64,000 bases of DNA from Adhaeribacter radiodurans (GTDB lineage: Bacteria > Bacteroidota > Bacteroidia > Cytophagales > Hymenobacteraceae), in assembly GCF_014075995.1 (NCBI RefSeq), contig NZ_CP055153.1, forward strand, positions 62,001 to 126,000. Reading direction: 5' to 3'. This document shows, piece after piece, positions 55,020-63,878 of this stretch; positions within the stretch are counted from its first letter, which is position 1; each line of letters opens with the position of its first letter. Position numbers and translations under genes: made by a program. The notes beneath the pieces are model-generated. The model saw nothing but the letters and a program-made list of their open reading frames with translations, was not told the DNA's origin and did not search any database.

Positions 55020-55751
55020 TTAAATTTTACTAACTGTACCGGAGCCGCTTTTAACCACATTCACCTTTGCATTGCCGGAATATGTAACTTTTCCGGAGCC
55101 ACTTAAAGTGGCATTTAAAGTTTCTTCGGCCTGGATGGAAGCTTTACCGGAACCACTCACGGTAATTTTAGCGGTTTTGGTATTTAAATCTTCACCCTCA
55201 AACTTGCCGGAGCCACTTATATCGATGTGCGCTTCATTGGCCTTGCCTTCTAACTCCATGCCCCCGGAACCACTTATAGAAGCTGATAAGCTAGAGGAAG
55301 CTACCGCAGCAGAAAGATGACCGGAACCACTTACATCGGTTGTTACCCGTTCTCCTTTTACGGTTCCTTTCACCTCCATATTGCCGGCCCCACTCACCGA
55401 TAATTTGTTCAGGCTAGGAGCTGTTATATAAATAGTTGCTTTTTTAGAACCCCCAAACCATCGTTCGCTGCCTTTCTGCATTTTTATATGTAAAACGCCG
55501 TTTTTTACGGCTGTTTCAATTTTGTCGAGCAGGTCGGTATCGCCTTCTAAACGCAGGCTTTCTTTAGGGCCAATGGTAACAAACACGTTAAAAGGAACCC
55601 CCGAAGCTACTCCGGTAAAGGAATCTACCGGACGGGTTTGCTCGTCTATTCGGCTGGAATAACTGTTGGATTTTTTAGTTAAATTGGCTGCTTCACTTTT
55701 AAGTGAGAATAGGAGCAGGGCACAGGTAATAAATAAAAATGCTTTTTTCAT
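55020..55751 (-). CDS. head GIN domain (DUF2807) exported protein
   Basis: I start at the ATG at 55751 (MKKAFLFITCALLLFSLKSE), giving 243 residues with a signal peptide. An earlier in-frame ATG at 55823 would begin inside the permease remnant. The mature protein has SFTGVASGVPFNVFVTIGPK, then RLEGDTDLLDKIETAVKNGV and seven (V/I/L/K)SG(S/A)G turns at intervals of about 16-20 residues. This is the right-handed beta-helix signature of DUF2807 proteins. Their function is unknown; they are periplasmic or surface-exposed. It lies immediately downstream of permease array 2 and its remnant on the same strand. Confidence 0.87.
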   Translation of the reverse strand: MKKAFLFITCALLLFSLKSEAANLTKKSNSYSSRIDEQTRPVDSFTGVASGVPFNVFVTIGPKESLRLEGDTDLLDKIETAVKNGVLHIKMQKGSERWFGGSKKATIYITAPSLNKLSVSGAGNMEVKGTVKGERVTTDVSGSGHLSAAVASSSLSASISGSGGMELEGKANEAHIDISGSGKFEGEDLNTKTAKITVSGSGKASIQAEETLNATLSGSGKVTYSGNAKVNVVKSGSGTVSKI

Positions 55752-55780
55752 AAGAGTTAAATTTAATTTTAAGAATTTTC

Positions 55781-55932
55781 TTATTCGGAGCGTAAGGATT
55801 TTACCGGGTTGCCCACAACCCAATAAAAAGGGCTACTGCCATACCCGTACCTAAACCCAGACTGTTCTGAGCACTATAACCTTTGTTCCTAAGAATATGC
55901 CGCCAGGCCGTTTTAAAATAGTTTTTAAACAA
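55781..55932 (-). pseudogene. internally deleted remnant of a tenth FtsX-type permease
   Basis: On the minus strand, 55932-55806 encodes LFKNYFKTAWRHILRNKGYS, then GLGTGMAVALFIGLWA, the TM1 region of a permease. The frame then breaks, and the next 30 bases, in another frame, read GNPVKSLRSE followed by TAA: the invariant C-terminus of these permeases. About 2.2 kb between them is missing. The start codon is TTG where the family has ATG. The KTAWRHILRN N-terminus is unlike the nine intact paralogues here, so this was a distinct member. Confidence 0.85.
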
Positions 55933-56117
55933 AGGAGTTGTGGTTTATAATGGTCAGAACTTTGATTAATTTGATGTAAGGCTTACCTGGTTACTTTGGC
56001 GGAACCATAGCTTAGCTGAGTTCAGGATAAAGGGGTAACTTTGGCATTTTAAATTGGTTACTGGCTTTTTACTAAATTTTGTTAATCCTTATAATCAAAT
56101 AAACAATGGGATAAGTA

Positions 56118-58499
56118 TTACTCGCTACGCAGCGATTTTACCGGATTGGCAATTGCGGCTTTCACTGTTTGGAAGCTGACTGTAAGCAAAGCAATAAATA
56201 AAGCTAAGGCACCTGTGAGCGCAAATATCCACCAGCTAATGGGAGTCCGGTATTCAAAATCCTGTAACCATTGTTGCATTGCCCACCAGGACAAGGGCCA
56301 GGCTAGAACATTAGCCAGTAAAACTAATTTCAGGAAATCTTTGGAGAGTAGTGAAACAATGTTGGCGAGGGAAGCGCCTAATACCTTGCGGATACCAATT
56401 TCTTTGGTGCGCTGCTCCGTAGTAAAAGAAGCCAAACCAAATAAACCTAAACAGGCAATAAAAATAGCTAAGCCCGAAAATACGCCTACTATTTTGCCAA
56501 AGCGCATTTCTGACTGATACAGGTTGTTTAGGTTTTCATCGACAAAGCTAAATTCAAACGGGTGCTGATTATCGTGGGTGTTCCATTTCTGGCTTAAAGC
56601 TGCTAAAGTAGCCGGTACTTGCTGGGGTTGCAACCGTAGAACCAGGTAGTAAACTGGTTCGCGGGCAATTATAAAAATAGCCGGTTCTACCTTCGAGCGT
56701 AGCGTTTTAAAATTAAAATCTTTAACCACTCCTACCACGCTACGTAGATTACCGCTGTTATTAAAGTCTATTTTTTTACCAATAGCTTCAGTTGCGGATG
56801 TCCAGCCGAATGCTTTAATAGCTGCTTCGTTTAATAAAACTGACTTAGTAGTATCCGTAGCAAAATTGCGGCTTAAATCCCGGCCAGCCGCTAATTCCAT
56901 TCCCATGGTTTTCAAATAATCAAAATCGGATTGAAACACGTGCCCGATAATGGATTGCTTGCTTTCTCCGGTGGGTTTAATGTCGGTTTGCCACCAACCC
57001 CGGTTACCCGGTATAGCAGTAGTTGCAGTGCCGCTAATTACTCCCGGTACATTTAAGAAACTATTTTTAATGTTATTGGCCTTAGCCTGAGTTACTCGGC
57101 CGCTTAGGGGTATGGAAAGTAGTTGTTCTTTATTAAAACCTAAACGCTTTTGCTGGATGTATTGCATCTGGCTGTACACTACCACCGTACCCACAATTAA
57201 AGCAATGGAAATAGTAAACTGTACTACCACTAAACCTTTACGCAAAACAGCTCCTTTTAAACTGGTAATTAGCGGGCCTTTTAGCACCTGCACCGGCTGA
57301 TACCCCGACAAGAATAAGGCCGGGTACAAACCTGCTGCTAATCCTACCAATAGCATTAAAGCAAACAAGCTGGCTACTAAACCACCATTAGTAAAGTAAT
57401 TTACCTGTATTAATTTACCCGCAAGCGCATTAAATGCCGGTAACGATAACTGTACCAACACCAGAGCTAATAGCAGACTTAGAAAAGCCAGTAAAATGGA
57501 CTCGCTTAAAAACTGACTGATTAATTGTTTACGGGAAGCACCAATTACTTTACGTACACCTACTTCTTTCGAGCGGGTTTGCGAACGGGCCGTAGCCAAA
57601 TTCATAAAGTTGATGCAGGCAAGTAAAATAATAAATACCGCCAGCGCCGAGAATAAATACACATTTTTAATATCGGCGGGTGCGTCTAAATGGCTTCCGT
57701 ACTCCGAAGCAAAGTGAACATCCCGTAAAGGTTGCACGTGCAAAGCCAGCGGGGTACCTTCCGGTTCCGGGAAGTATTTTTTTGCGAAACCGGGTAGTTT
57801 GGCTTCAAAATTTTTAACGCTAAAATTAACTTCTACTAAAATGTACGAATAATAAGCAAACCCCCACCAATTGGTGCGGTTATTCGATACCATATGGAAG
57901 GGTAACAGAAAAGTAGGCCGGATGTGCGAATTACCCGGAACTGGAGCCAGAACACCCGTAACTTTTACTTGCCGGATGGTGTCCATTGCCAGTTCCAGGA
58001 CTTGCCCCAGTGGGTTGGTGTTGCCGAAATACTTGATGGCTAGCTCCTGGCTTAATACAATAGAATTAGGCTCGGCTAAAGCAGTTTTAGGGTTACCGGC
58101 CGTTAGCGGAAAAGTAAAAACAGCGAACAAAGTAGAATCAGCGAATAAACCACCTTCTTCGTAACTGCGGATTTCGCCGTGCCGGATTAAACTGCGGGAA
58201 GGATTTTTTAAACGAACTACTTTTTTTACCTCCGGAAAATCGGCTTGTAACTGCGGGGCAATGGGCGGGGAAGTAACCGGAGCTTTTTCTAAAGTACCAT
58301 TATTTTCTATTTCAACGGTAAGCCGGTAAATATTTTCAGCTTGCTGGTGGTGCGTATCGAAGCTAAGTTCATCCTGCACATATAGCAGGATAAGGGTACA
58401 ACAAGCCATGCCTACCGCTAAGCCAATAATATTAATAAAGGTATAGGCTTTGTGCCGTAGCAAATTTCGGACGGAAATTTTAAGGTAATTTCTAAGCAT
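56118..58499 (-). CDS. MacB/FtsX-type ABC transporter permease (array 2, gene 3)
   Basis: The start is set at the ATG at 58499 (MLRNYLKISVRNLLRHKAYT), matching its relatives; another ATG lies five codons upstream. The product has 793 residues with the two-FtsX layout. The middle signature is MNLATARSQTRSKEVGVRKV and the C-terminal one EQRTKEIGIRKVLGASLANI. It ends ANPVKSLRSE. It is the closest relative of the leading gene of array 1 (39915-42320), though 14 kb away. A strong hairpin 50-85 bp upstream (58549-58584) suggests a separate transcript from the preceding permease. Confidence 0.9.
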   Translation of the reverse strand: MLRNYLKISVRNLLRHKAYTFINIIGLAVGMACCTLILLYVQDELSFDTHHQQAENIYRLTVEIENNGTLEKAPVTSPPIAPQLQADFPEVKKVVRLKNPSRSLIRHGEIRSYEEGGLFADSTLFAVFTFPLTAGNPKTALAEPNSIVLSQELAIKYFGNTNPLGQVLELAMDTIRQVKVTGVLAPVPGNSHIRPTFLLPFHMVSNNRTNWWGFAYYSYILVEVNFSVKNFEAKLPGFAKKYFPEPEGTPLALHVQPLRDVHFASEYGSHLDAPADIKNVYLFSALAVFIILLACINFMNLATARSQTRSKEVGVRKVIGASRKQLISQFLSESILLAFLSLLLALVLVQLSLPAFNALAGKLIQVNYFTNGGLVASLFALMLLVGLAAGLYPALFLSGYQPVQVLKGPLITSLKGAVLRKGLVVVQFTISIALIVGTVVVYSQMQYIQQKRLGFNKEQLLSIPLSGRVTQAKANNIKNSFLNVPGVISGTATTAIPGNRGWWQTDIKPTGESKQSIIGHVFQSDFDYLKTMGMELAAGRDLSRNFATDTTKSVLLNEAAIKAFGWTSATEAIGKKIDFNNSGNLRSVVGVVKDFNFKTLRSKVEPAIFIIAREPVYYLVLRLQPQQVPATLAALSQKWNTHDNQHPFEFSFVDENLNNLYQSEMRFGKIVGVFSGLAIFIACLGLFGLASFTTEQRTKEIGIRKVLGASLANIVSLLSKDFLKLVLLANVLAWPLSWWAMQQWLQDFEYRTPISWWIFALTGALALFIALLTVSFQTVKAAIANPVKSLRSE

Positions 58500-58548
58500 A
58501 TTTAAGGGTTGCATGAACCAATATATAAATTAACAACTTAAAACAGGG

Positions 58549-58584
58549 CCAGGCAGGATACCTGAATGCGGGTATCCTGCCTGG
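58549..58584 (-). terminator. intrinsic terminator
   Basis: Perfect 14-bp arms CCAGGCAGGATACC / GGTATCCTGCCTGG enclose an eight-base loop, 34 bp beyond the stop of the 58618-61044 permease. TTTTAT follows on the plus side; on the minus side the tail is GCCCTGTTTTAAG. Confidence 0.75.
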
Positions 58585-58617
58585 TTTTATAGTTGACGCA
58601 GCTTTTTATTCTACAGG

Positions 58618-61044
58618 CTACTCGCTGCGCAAGCTTTTCACCGGATTTGCAATGGCTGCTTTAATAGCCTGGTAACTAATAGTAAGCAAAGCGATCAACA
58701 AAGCTCCCACACCGGCCAAACCAAATACCCACCAACCAATAGTAGTGCGGTACTCAAAGTCTTGCAGCCATTGGTGCATGGCCCACCAAGCTAACGGCCA
58801 AGCCAGCAGATTGGCGATGAGTACTAACTTTAAAAAATCTTTAGAGAGCAGGGATACAATGTTAGGCAGGGAGGCCCCCAGTACTTTGCGGATGCCAATT
58901 TCTTTGGTGCGTTGTTCGGCGGTGAAGGTAGCCAAACCAAATAAACCTAAACACGCTACAAAAATGGTAAGTCCCGAAAAAATACTTAGAATTCGACCCA
59001 CTTTTTGCTCCGCCTGGTACGTTTCGGCAAAACGCTCGTCCATGAAAGTATACGCAAAGGGCGCATTGGCGGTAAAGCTGCCCCATTGTTGTTTCATGGA
59101 AGTTAGTAAGCCCGCAATATCTTTAGTTTTGGCTTTTACTATAATGGAGCCGGAATTATTACCCAGAATCATAAGCAGCGGGGTAATGCGTTGGTGCAAC
59201 GACTCGAAATGAAAATCTTTTACAACCCCAATAACCCGGTACTCTGCCTTATCGCCCGCGTTATTAATAAACCGCGAAACTTTGCGACCCAAAATGTTAT
59301 TCCCCCAGCCAAAAGCTTTCGCGGCGGCCTCGTTAATAACCATAGCAGTAGAGTCAGAGGCAAAATCCTTGGAAAAATTACGACCGGCTACTATCTGCAT
59401 GCCCAGCGTAGGAATGTAGTTATGGTCCACAAAATATTGCCGGGTACTTACGCTTTGCGCCGCGTTATTTTCGGGTAATACTACCGAGTTCTCGGAACTG
59501 GTAGGCCCAACGGGCACAAATCCCGAAACGCTCGCATTAACAACTCGGGGGTCTTGCAAAAGCTGCTGCCGGAAAACTTCTTCTTGTTTGCCTAACACGT
59601 AGGTATCGTGCAGCACAAAAGTTTGATCTTTATCAAACCCTATTTTCTTGTTCTGAATGTAGTTGAGTTGCTGGTACACCACGGTAGTGCCAATCATTAA
59701 AGCCACCGAAATAAAAAACTGAAACACTACCAACCCGCTGCGTAGGCTCAAACTTTCTTTACCCGCCGTAAGAGTACCTTTTAACACTTTAACCGGCTGA
59801 AACGAAGACAAGAAAAACGCCGGATAGCTACCCGCTAATACGCCCACAATTAAGCCAAATAGTAACAAGGCTGGTATTAACCACAAGTTAGCGATAAACT
59901 GTAAAGCAAGTTCTTTGCCGGCCAAATCGTTAAACAGCGGTAGCGCCAGATAAACCAACACAATACCTAGTACCAGTGCAATAATGGTAAGCAAAATAGA
60001 TTCGAGCAAAAACTGCTGCACCAGTTCTTTTTTTACCGAGCCGAGCACCTTTCTTATTCCTACCTCGCGGGCCCGCTTAGAAGCACCGGCCGTTGATAAA
60101 TTCATAAAATTTATGCTGGCAATAAGCAGCATAAAGAGCGCAATTGCCCCGAAAATATACACATATCGCATGTCACCGCCCGGTTCCAGGTCATTATTTA
60201 AATTGGAGCGCAAGTGAATATCGGTAAGTGGTTGCAGATACAAACCTACATCGTCGCCTTTTTCCCGGAATTGCTTTAAGGTCATGCCCATGGCCTTCTG
60301 CACTTCTGGGCCCATGTATTTTTCAATTACCTGCGGCAATTTGGCTTGCAGTTGCTTGTAATCGTAGCCGGGGCGCAACACCAGATAAGTGTTAAAGTTA
60401 TTACTCATCCAAGTGGTTTGACGGGCTTCTTCTAAACCGGCCATAGAGGCAAAAAAGTTAAAATGAAAGTGCGAATTGGTAGGCACTTTGTCGATGACGC
60501 CGGTTACTTTGTAGGTAGTTTTTTCGTTTTTCAATTGTAGCATTTTGCCTACGGCGTTGTGGTAGGTACCAAAGTATTTCTGCGCCATGGCCTTGGTAAT
60601 AACAATAGTATTAGGCTCGCGCAAAGCCGTTTTGGCATCGCCCTGGATGAAAGGCAGCGTAAATACCTGAAAAAAGTTGGCATCCACGTAAGCAAACTTG
60701 TCTTCCTTAAAGGTTTTATCCTGGTAGGTAATAAAAGGAGCGCTGTTTACCCGCACCCGGGTAGCTTCTTCTACTTCGGGGTAATCGCGCACGAGCGTTT
60801 GCCCGGTAGGTGCCGAAGCGGTAGGTGTTTCCAGGGTTTCGCCGTTTAACGAAACCTTAAACACCAGCCGTACTATGCGGTCGGCTTTTTGGTTAAAGCG
60901 ATCGTAGCTTAGTTCGTCTACTACAAACAGCATAATTACCAGACAGGTGGCAATGCCAATCGCCAAACCAAAAATATTAATGGCCGAAAACGCCTTGTTG
61001 CGCCACAAATTGCGCAGTGCGATTTTAAAGTAATTTCGAAACAT
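58618..61044 (-). CDS. MacB/FtsX-type ABC transporter permease (array 2, gene 2)
   Basis: The 808-residue permease starts MFRNYFKIALRNLWRNKAFS. The middle signature is MNLSTAGASKRAREVGIRKV and the C-terminal one EQRTKEIGIRKVLGASLPNI. It ends ANPVKSLRSE. It is closely similar to the next gene upstream (61232-63652): both have AGASKRA(R/K)EVGIRKVLGS, a shared VKKELVQQFL segment and the same periplasmic KYMGP block. They are a tandem duplication within this array. The gap between them (187 bp) holds a perfect 20-bp-arm hairpin. The terminator at 58549 lies beyond its stop. Confidence 0.9.
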   Translation of the reverse strand: MFRNYFKIALRNLWRNKAFSAINIFGLAIGIATCLVIMLFVVDELSYDRFNQKADRIVRLVFKVSLNGETLETPTASAPTGQTLVRDYPEVEEATRVRVNSAPFITYQDKTFKEDKFAYVDANFFQVFTLPFIQGDAKTALREPNTIVITKAMAQKYFGTYHNAVGKMLQLKNEKTTYKVTGVIDKVPTNSHFHFNFFASMAGLEEARQTTWMSNNFNTYLVLRPGYDYKQLQAKLPQVIEKYMGPEVQKAMGMTLKQFREKGDDVGLYLQPLTDIHLRSNLNNDLEPGGDMRYVYIFGAIALFMLLIASINFMNLSTAGASKRAREVGIRKVLGSVKKELVQQFLLESILLTIIALVLGIVLVYLALPLFNDLAGKELALQFIANLWLIPALLLFGLIVGVLAGSYPAFFLSSFQPVKVLKGTLTAGKESLSLRSGLVVFQFFISVALMIGTTVVYQQLNYIQNKKIGFDKDQTFVLHDTYVLGKQEEVFRQQLLQDPRVVNASVSGFVPVGPTSSENSVVLPENNAAQSVSTRQYFVDHNYIPTLGMQIVAGRNFSKDFASDSTAMVINEAAAKAFGWGNNILGRKVSRFINNAGDKAEYRVIGVVKDFHFESLHQRITPLLMILGNNSGSIIVKAKTKDIAGLLTSMKQQWGSFTANAPFAYTFMDERFAETYQAEQKVGRILSIFSGLTIFVACLGLFGLATFTAEQRTKEIGIRKVLGASLPNIVSLLSKDFLKLVLIANLLAWPLAWWAMHQWLQDFEYRTTIGWWVFGLAGVGALLIALLTISYQAIKAAIANPVKSLRSE

Positions 61045-61104
61045 CCCGTTTTATATTTAGCAGTTTTAAATGCCCGAGGGCTATACTTTGAATTAAATAA
61101 CTGT

Positions 61105-61154
61105 CCTTCAGGCGTAAATTATGGCTGCGTAGTTCCATAATTTACGCCTGAAGG
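61105..61154. repeat. perfect 20-bp-arm inverted repeat, hairpin family copy 3
   Basis: CCTTCAGGCGTAAATTATGG and its exact complement flank CTGCGTAGTT. It shares CCTTCAGG and the GCTGCGTAG centre with the copies at 6944 and 17406. It sits between two tandem permease genes. It could act as a terminator or a stabilising hairpin in a shared message. Confidence 0.65.
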
Positions 61155-61231
61155 CAACAAAGTTTATATGTTGAACCTTAAATTATTAGTAATCATTTTC
61201 TGGTTGCTAATTCGTACTCACGCATTAATAG

Positions 61232-63652
61232 CTACTCGTTGCGAAGCGAATTTACTGGGTTGGCTACTGCCGCTTTTATAGCCTGGAAACTAACGGTGAA
61301 CAGCGCAATTACCAGGGCCATTACGCCCGCTAAGGCAAACACCCACCAACCTAAATTTATGCGATAAGCAAAATCTTGCAGCCAGCGATGCATCAGCCAG
61401 CCGGCTAACGGCCAGGCAATGAGGTTAGCTAGTAAAACCAGTTTCAGGAAATCTTTAGAAAGTAAGCCGATAATATTGGTTACCGAAGCCCCCAGCACTT
61501 TGCGAATGCCGATTTCTTTGGTGCGCTGCTCGGCAGTAAAGGTAGCCAGGCCAAATAAACCCAGACAAGCCACAAAAATGGTTAAACCGGCAAAGATGCC
61601 CAGCACCTGCCCGATTTTTTGCTCAGCCTGGTAGGTTTGGTGAAAGCGCTCGTCCAGAAAAGCGTAATTTAAGGGTTCTTCAGCGGTTAATTGGTTCCAG
61701 TTATTTTTAGCGGTGGCCAAAAGGCCGGCAATATCCTGCGTTTTTACTTTTACAATCAGAGTGCCTGAGTTATTTCCCAGTGTCATGGCTAAAGGCGAAA
61801 TAGGCTCGTGCAACGATTTAAAATGAAAATCTTTAACAATACCAATTACCCGGTAAGTTACTTTTTTGCCTTCATTATCGGAATGGGTTACTTTCTGGCC
61901 CAGCGGGTTATTGGTCCAGCCTAAAGCTTTAGCAGCCGTTTCGTTTAAAATTATACCGGTAGAATCGGTAGCAAATTCTTTCGAAAAGTTGCGTCCGGCA
62001 ATTACCTGCATGCCCAAAGTAGGAATGTACCTTTCGTCCACTTCATAGCGCAGCGCTTTCATAAACTGCGCCGGATTATCTTCCGGAGAAACCATAAAAT
62101 TATTATTATAGCTGGGGCCCGCCGGCAAATAACCCGACATACTAACACATTTAACCCGGGAGTCTTGCTGAATTTGCTGCTGAAACACTTCCGCCTTTTT
62201 GCCTAATAAATATAAATCGGGTATTAAAAGTACCTGATCTTTGGTATAGCCTAATTCTTTATTTTGAATGTAGCGCAGTTGCTGGTACACCACGGTGGTG
62301 CCAATCATTAAAGCAATGGAAATAAAAAACTGAAAAACTACCAAACCGCTTCGTAAGCTCAAACTGTTTTTACCGGTGGCAAACCGGCCTTTTAACACCG
62401 CCACTGGCCGGAACGAAGAAAGAAAGAAGGCCGGATAGCTGCCCGCTAAAATACCTACTAGTAAGCCAAACAGTAACAAACCGGGCATTAACCAAGGGCT
62501 TGAAATAAAATTTAAAGTAAGTTGGGTGCCAGCCAGATTATTAAAAATGGGCAAGGAAAAATACACAATGCCAATAGCTATAATTAACGAGATAGCCGTT
62601 AAAAGCACCGACTCGGTTAAAAATTGTTGTACCAGCTCTTTCTTTACCGAACCTAAAACTTTGCGGATACCCACTTCTTTGGCGCGTTTAGAGGCTCCGG
62701 CGGTAGATAAATTCATAAAGTTAATGCCTGCAATTAAGAGCATAAACACGGCAATTGCCCCGAAAATGTACACGTATTGTAAATTGCCACTGGGCTTTAA
62801 CTCACCCATTAAATGCGAGCGCAGGTGAATATCGGTGAGGGGTTGTAAAAACAAACCTAAGTCGTTGCCGGCTTGCCGGAACTGCGCTAAACTCACGCCC
62901 ATGGATTGCAGTATTTGCGGACCCATGTACTTCTCGACTACCTGCGGTAATTTAGCTTCCAGTTGCTTGTAATCGTAACCCTTGGGCAGAACCAGGTAAG
63001 TATAAAACTCCGATACTAACCAGGAGGGAGCTTTCGCATCCGGAAAGCTGGCCATGGAAGCAAAAATATCGAATTGGAAGTGTGCATTGGCGGGTACTTT
63101 CGCCATTACCCCAGTCACTTTTAAAGAAGTATTGTAATCTTTAAAAAACAAGATTTTGCCCATAGGATTGGCTTTGCCAAAGTACTTATGCGCAACTTCT
63201 TCTGAAATAACAATGGTATTGGGTTCTGCCAAAGCGGTTTTAGGATCGCCTTGCACGAAGGGTAACGTAAACACCTCGAAAAAATTAGAATCTACGAACG
63301 CAAACGCATTTTCCCGGAAAGATTTGTTCTGGTAAATTACGCGGGGAGATCCGTAGTTGCGCAAACGGGTGGCTTCCTGCACTTCGGGATAGTCGGCGAG
63401 TAGGGTTTGGGCTACGGGTGGCATTACGTGCGCTTCGGCCATTTTTTCGCCCTGAATCGAACCTTTAAAAATTACCCGTACCATCCGGTCGGCTTTTTGA
63501 TTAAAACGGTCGTAGTTCCATTCGTTGGCCACGAACAAGGTAATTACCAAACAGGTAGCCATACCCAGGGCCAACCCAAAAATATTAATAGCCGAAAAAG
63601 CTTTGCGGCGCAACAAGTTGCGGATTGCTATTTTAAAGAAATTCTGGAACAT
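61232..63652 (-). CDS. MacB/FtsX-type ABC transporter permease (array 2, leading gene)
   Basis: The 806-residue permease starts MFQNFFKIAIRNLLRRKAFS and leads array 2. The middle signature is MNLSTAGASKRAKEVGIRKV and the C-terminal one EQRTKEIGIRKVLGASVTNI. It ends ANPVNSLRNE. The first periplasmic domain includes QILQSMGVSLAQFRQAGNDL, shared with the next gene but absent from array 1. Upstream (63759-63878) is the same sigma-54-like element and paired motif as before array 1. The 348-bp right-hand edge of the window shows no other gene. Confidence 0.9.
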   Translation of the reverse strand: MFQNFFKIAIRNLLRRKAFSAINIFGLALGMATCLVITLFVANEWNYDRFNQKADRMVRVIFKGSIQGEKMAEAHVMPPVAQTLLADYPEVQEATRLRNYGSPRVIYQNKSFRENAFAFVDSNFFEVFTLPFVQGDPKTALAEPNTIVISEEVAHKYFGKANPMGKILFFKDYNTSLKVTGVMAKVPANAHFQFDIFASMASFPDAKAPSWLVSEFYTYLVLPKGYDYKQLEAKLPQVVEKYMGPQILQSMGVSLAQFRQAGNDLGLFLQPLTDIHLRSHLMGELKPSGNLQYVYIFGAIAVFMLLIAGINFMNLSTAGASKRAKEVGIRKVLGSVKKELVQQFLTESVLLTAISLIIAIGIVYFSLPIFNNLAGTQLTLNFISSPWLMPGLLLFGLLVGILAGSYPAFFLSSFRPVAVLKGRFATGKNSLSLRSGLVVFQFFISIALMIGTTVVYQQLRYIQNKELGYTKDQVLLIPDLYLLGKKAEVFQQQIQQDSRVKCVSMSGYLPAGPSYNNNFMVSPEDNPAQFMKALRYEVDERYIPTLGMQVIAGRNFSKEFATDSTGIILNETAAKALGWTNNPLGQKVTHSDNEGKKVTYRVIGIVKDFHFKSLHEPISPLAMTLGNNSGTLIVKVKTQDIAGLLATAKNNWNQLTAEEPLNYAFLDERFHQTYQAEQKIGQVLGIFAGLTIFVACLGLFGLATFTAEQRTKEIGIRKVLGASVTNIIGLLSKDFLKLVLLANLIAWPLAGWLMHRWLQDFAYRINLGWWVFALAGVMALVIALFTVSFQAIKAAVANPVNSLRNE

Positions 63653-63758
63653 AACCTTAGCCGTAATTAGTAAGACAGATATTTTGCCTAGCCGGTAGTA
63701 AGCTCAGGCAATTAATTATGCCGTTTACACTTGAGCCATTACCTGCTGGGTAAAATTA

Positions 63759-63878
63759 AGGAAGAAAAATGCCAGAAATGCAGTGTGTTAATTATCAGTA
63801 TTTTGTATCCTAAACCTGGTAGATGTGGGTGTAAAGTTGTCCGGTTTTGATACATATCTCGTTCGCTTTTAGCACAAC
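63759..63878 (-). promoter_or_regulatory. sigma-54-like promoter with two upstream tandem motifs (array 2)
   Basis: On the minus strand TGGCATTTTTCTTCC (63774 to 63760) resembles a -24/-12 promoter, with ten bases between GG and the -12 pair (CC here, GC in the consensus). It is about 107 bp before the start codon. Starting 62 bp further upstream are GTTGTCCGGTTTTGATACA (63836-63854) and CGTTCGCTTTTAGCACA (63860-63876), with their TTTT cores 22 bp apart. Spacing and motif match the array 1 leader. Confidence 0.5.

Noticed and set aside
55752-55823. Longer N-terminus of the head-GIN protein
   Set aside because: It overlaps the permease remnant in another frame and precedes a normal signal peptide.
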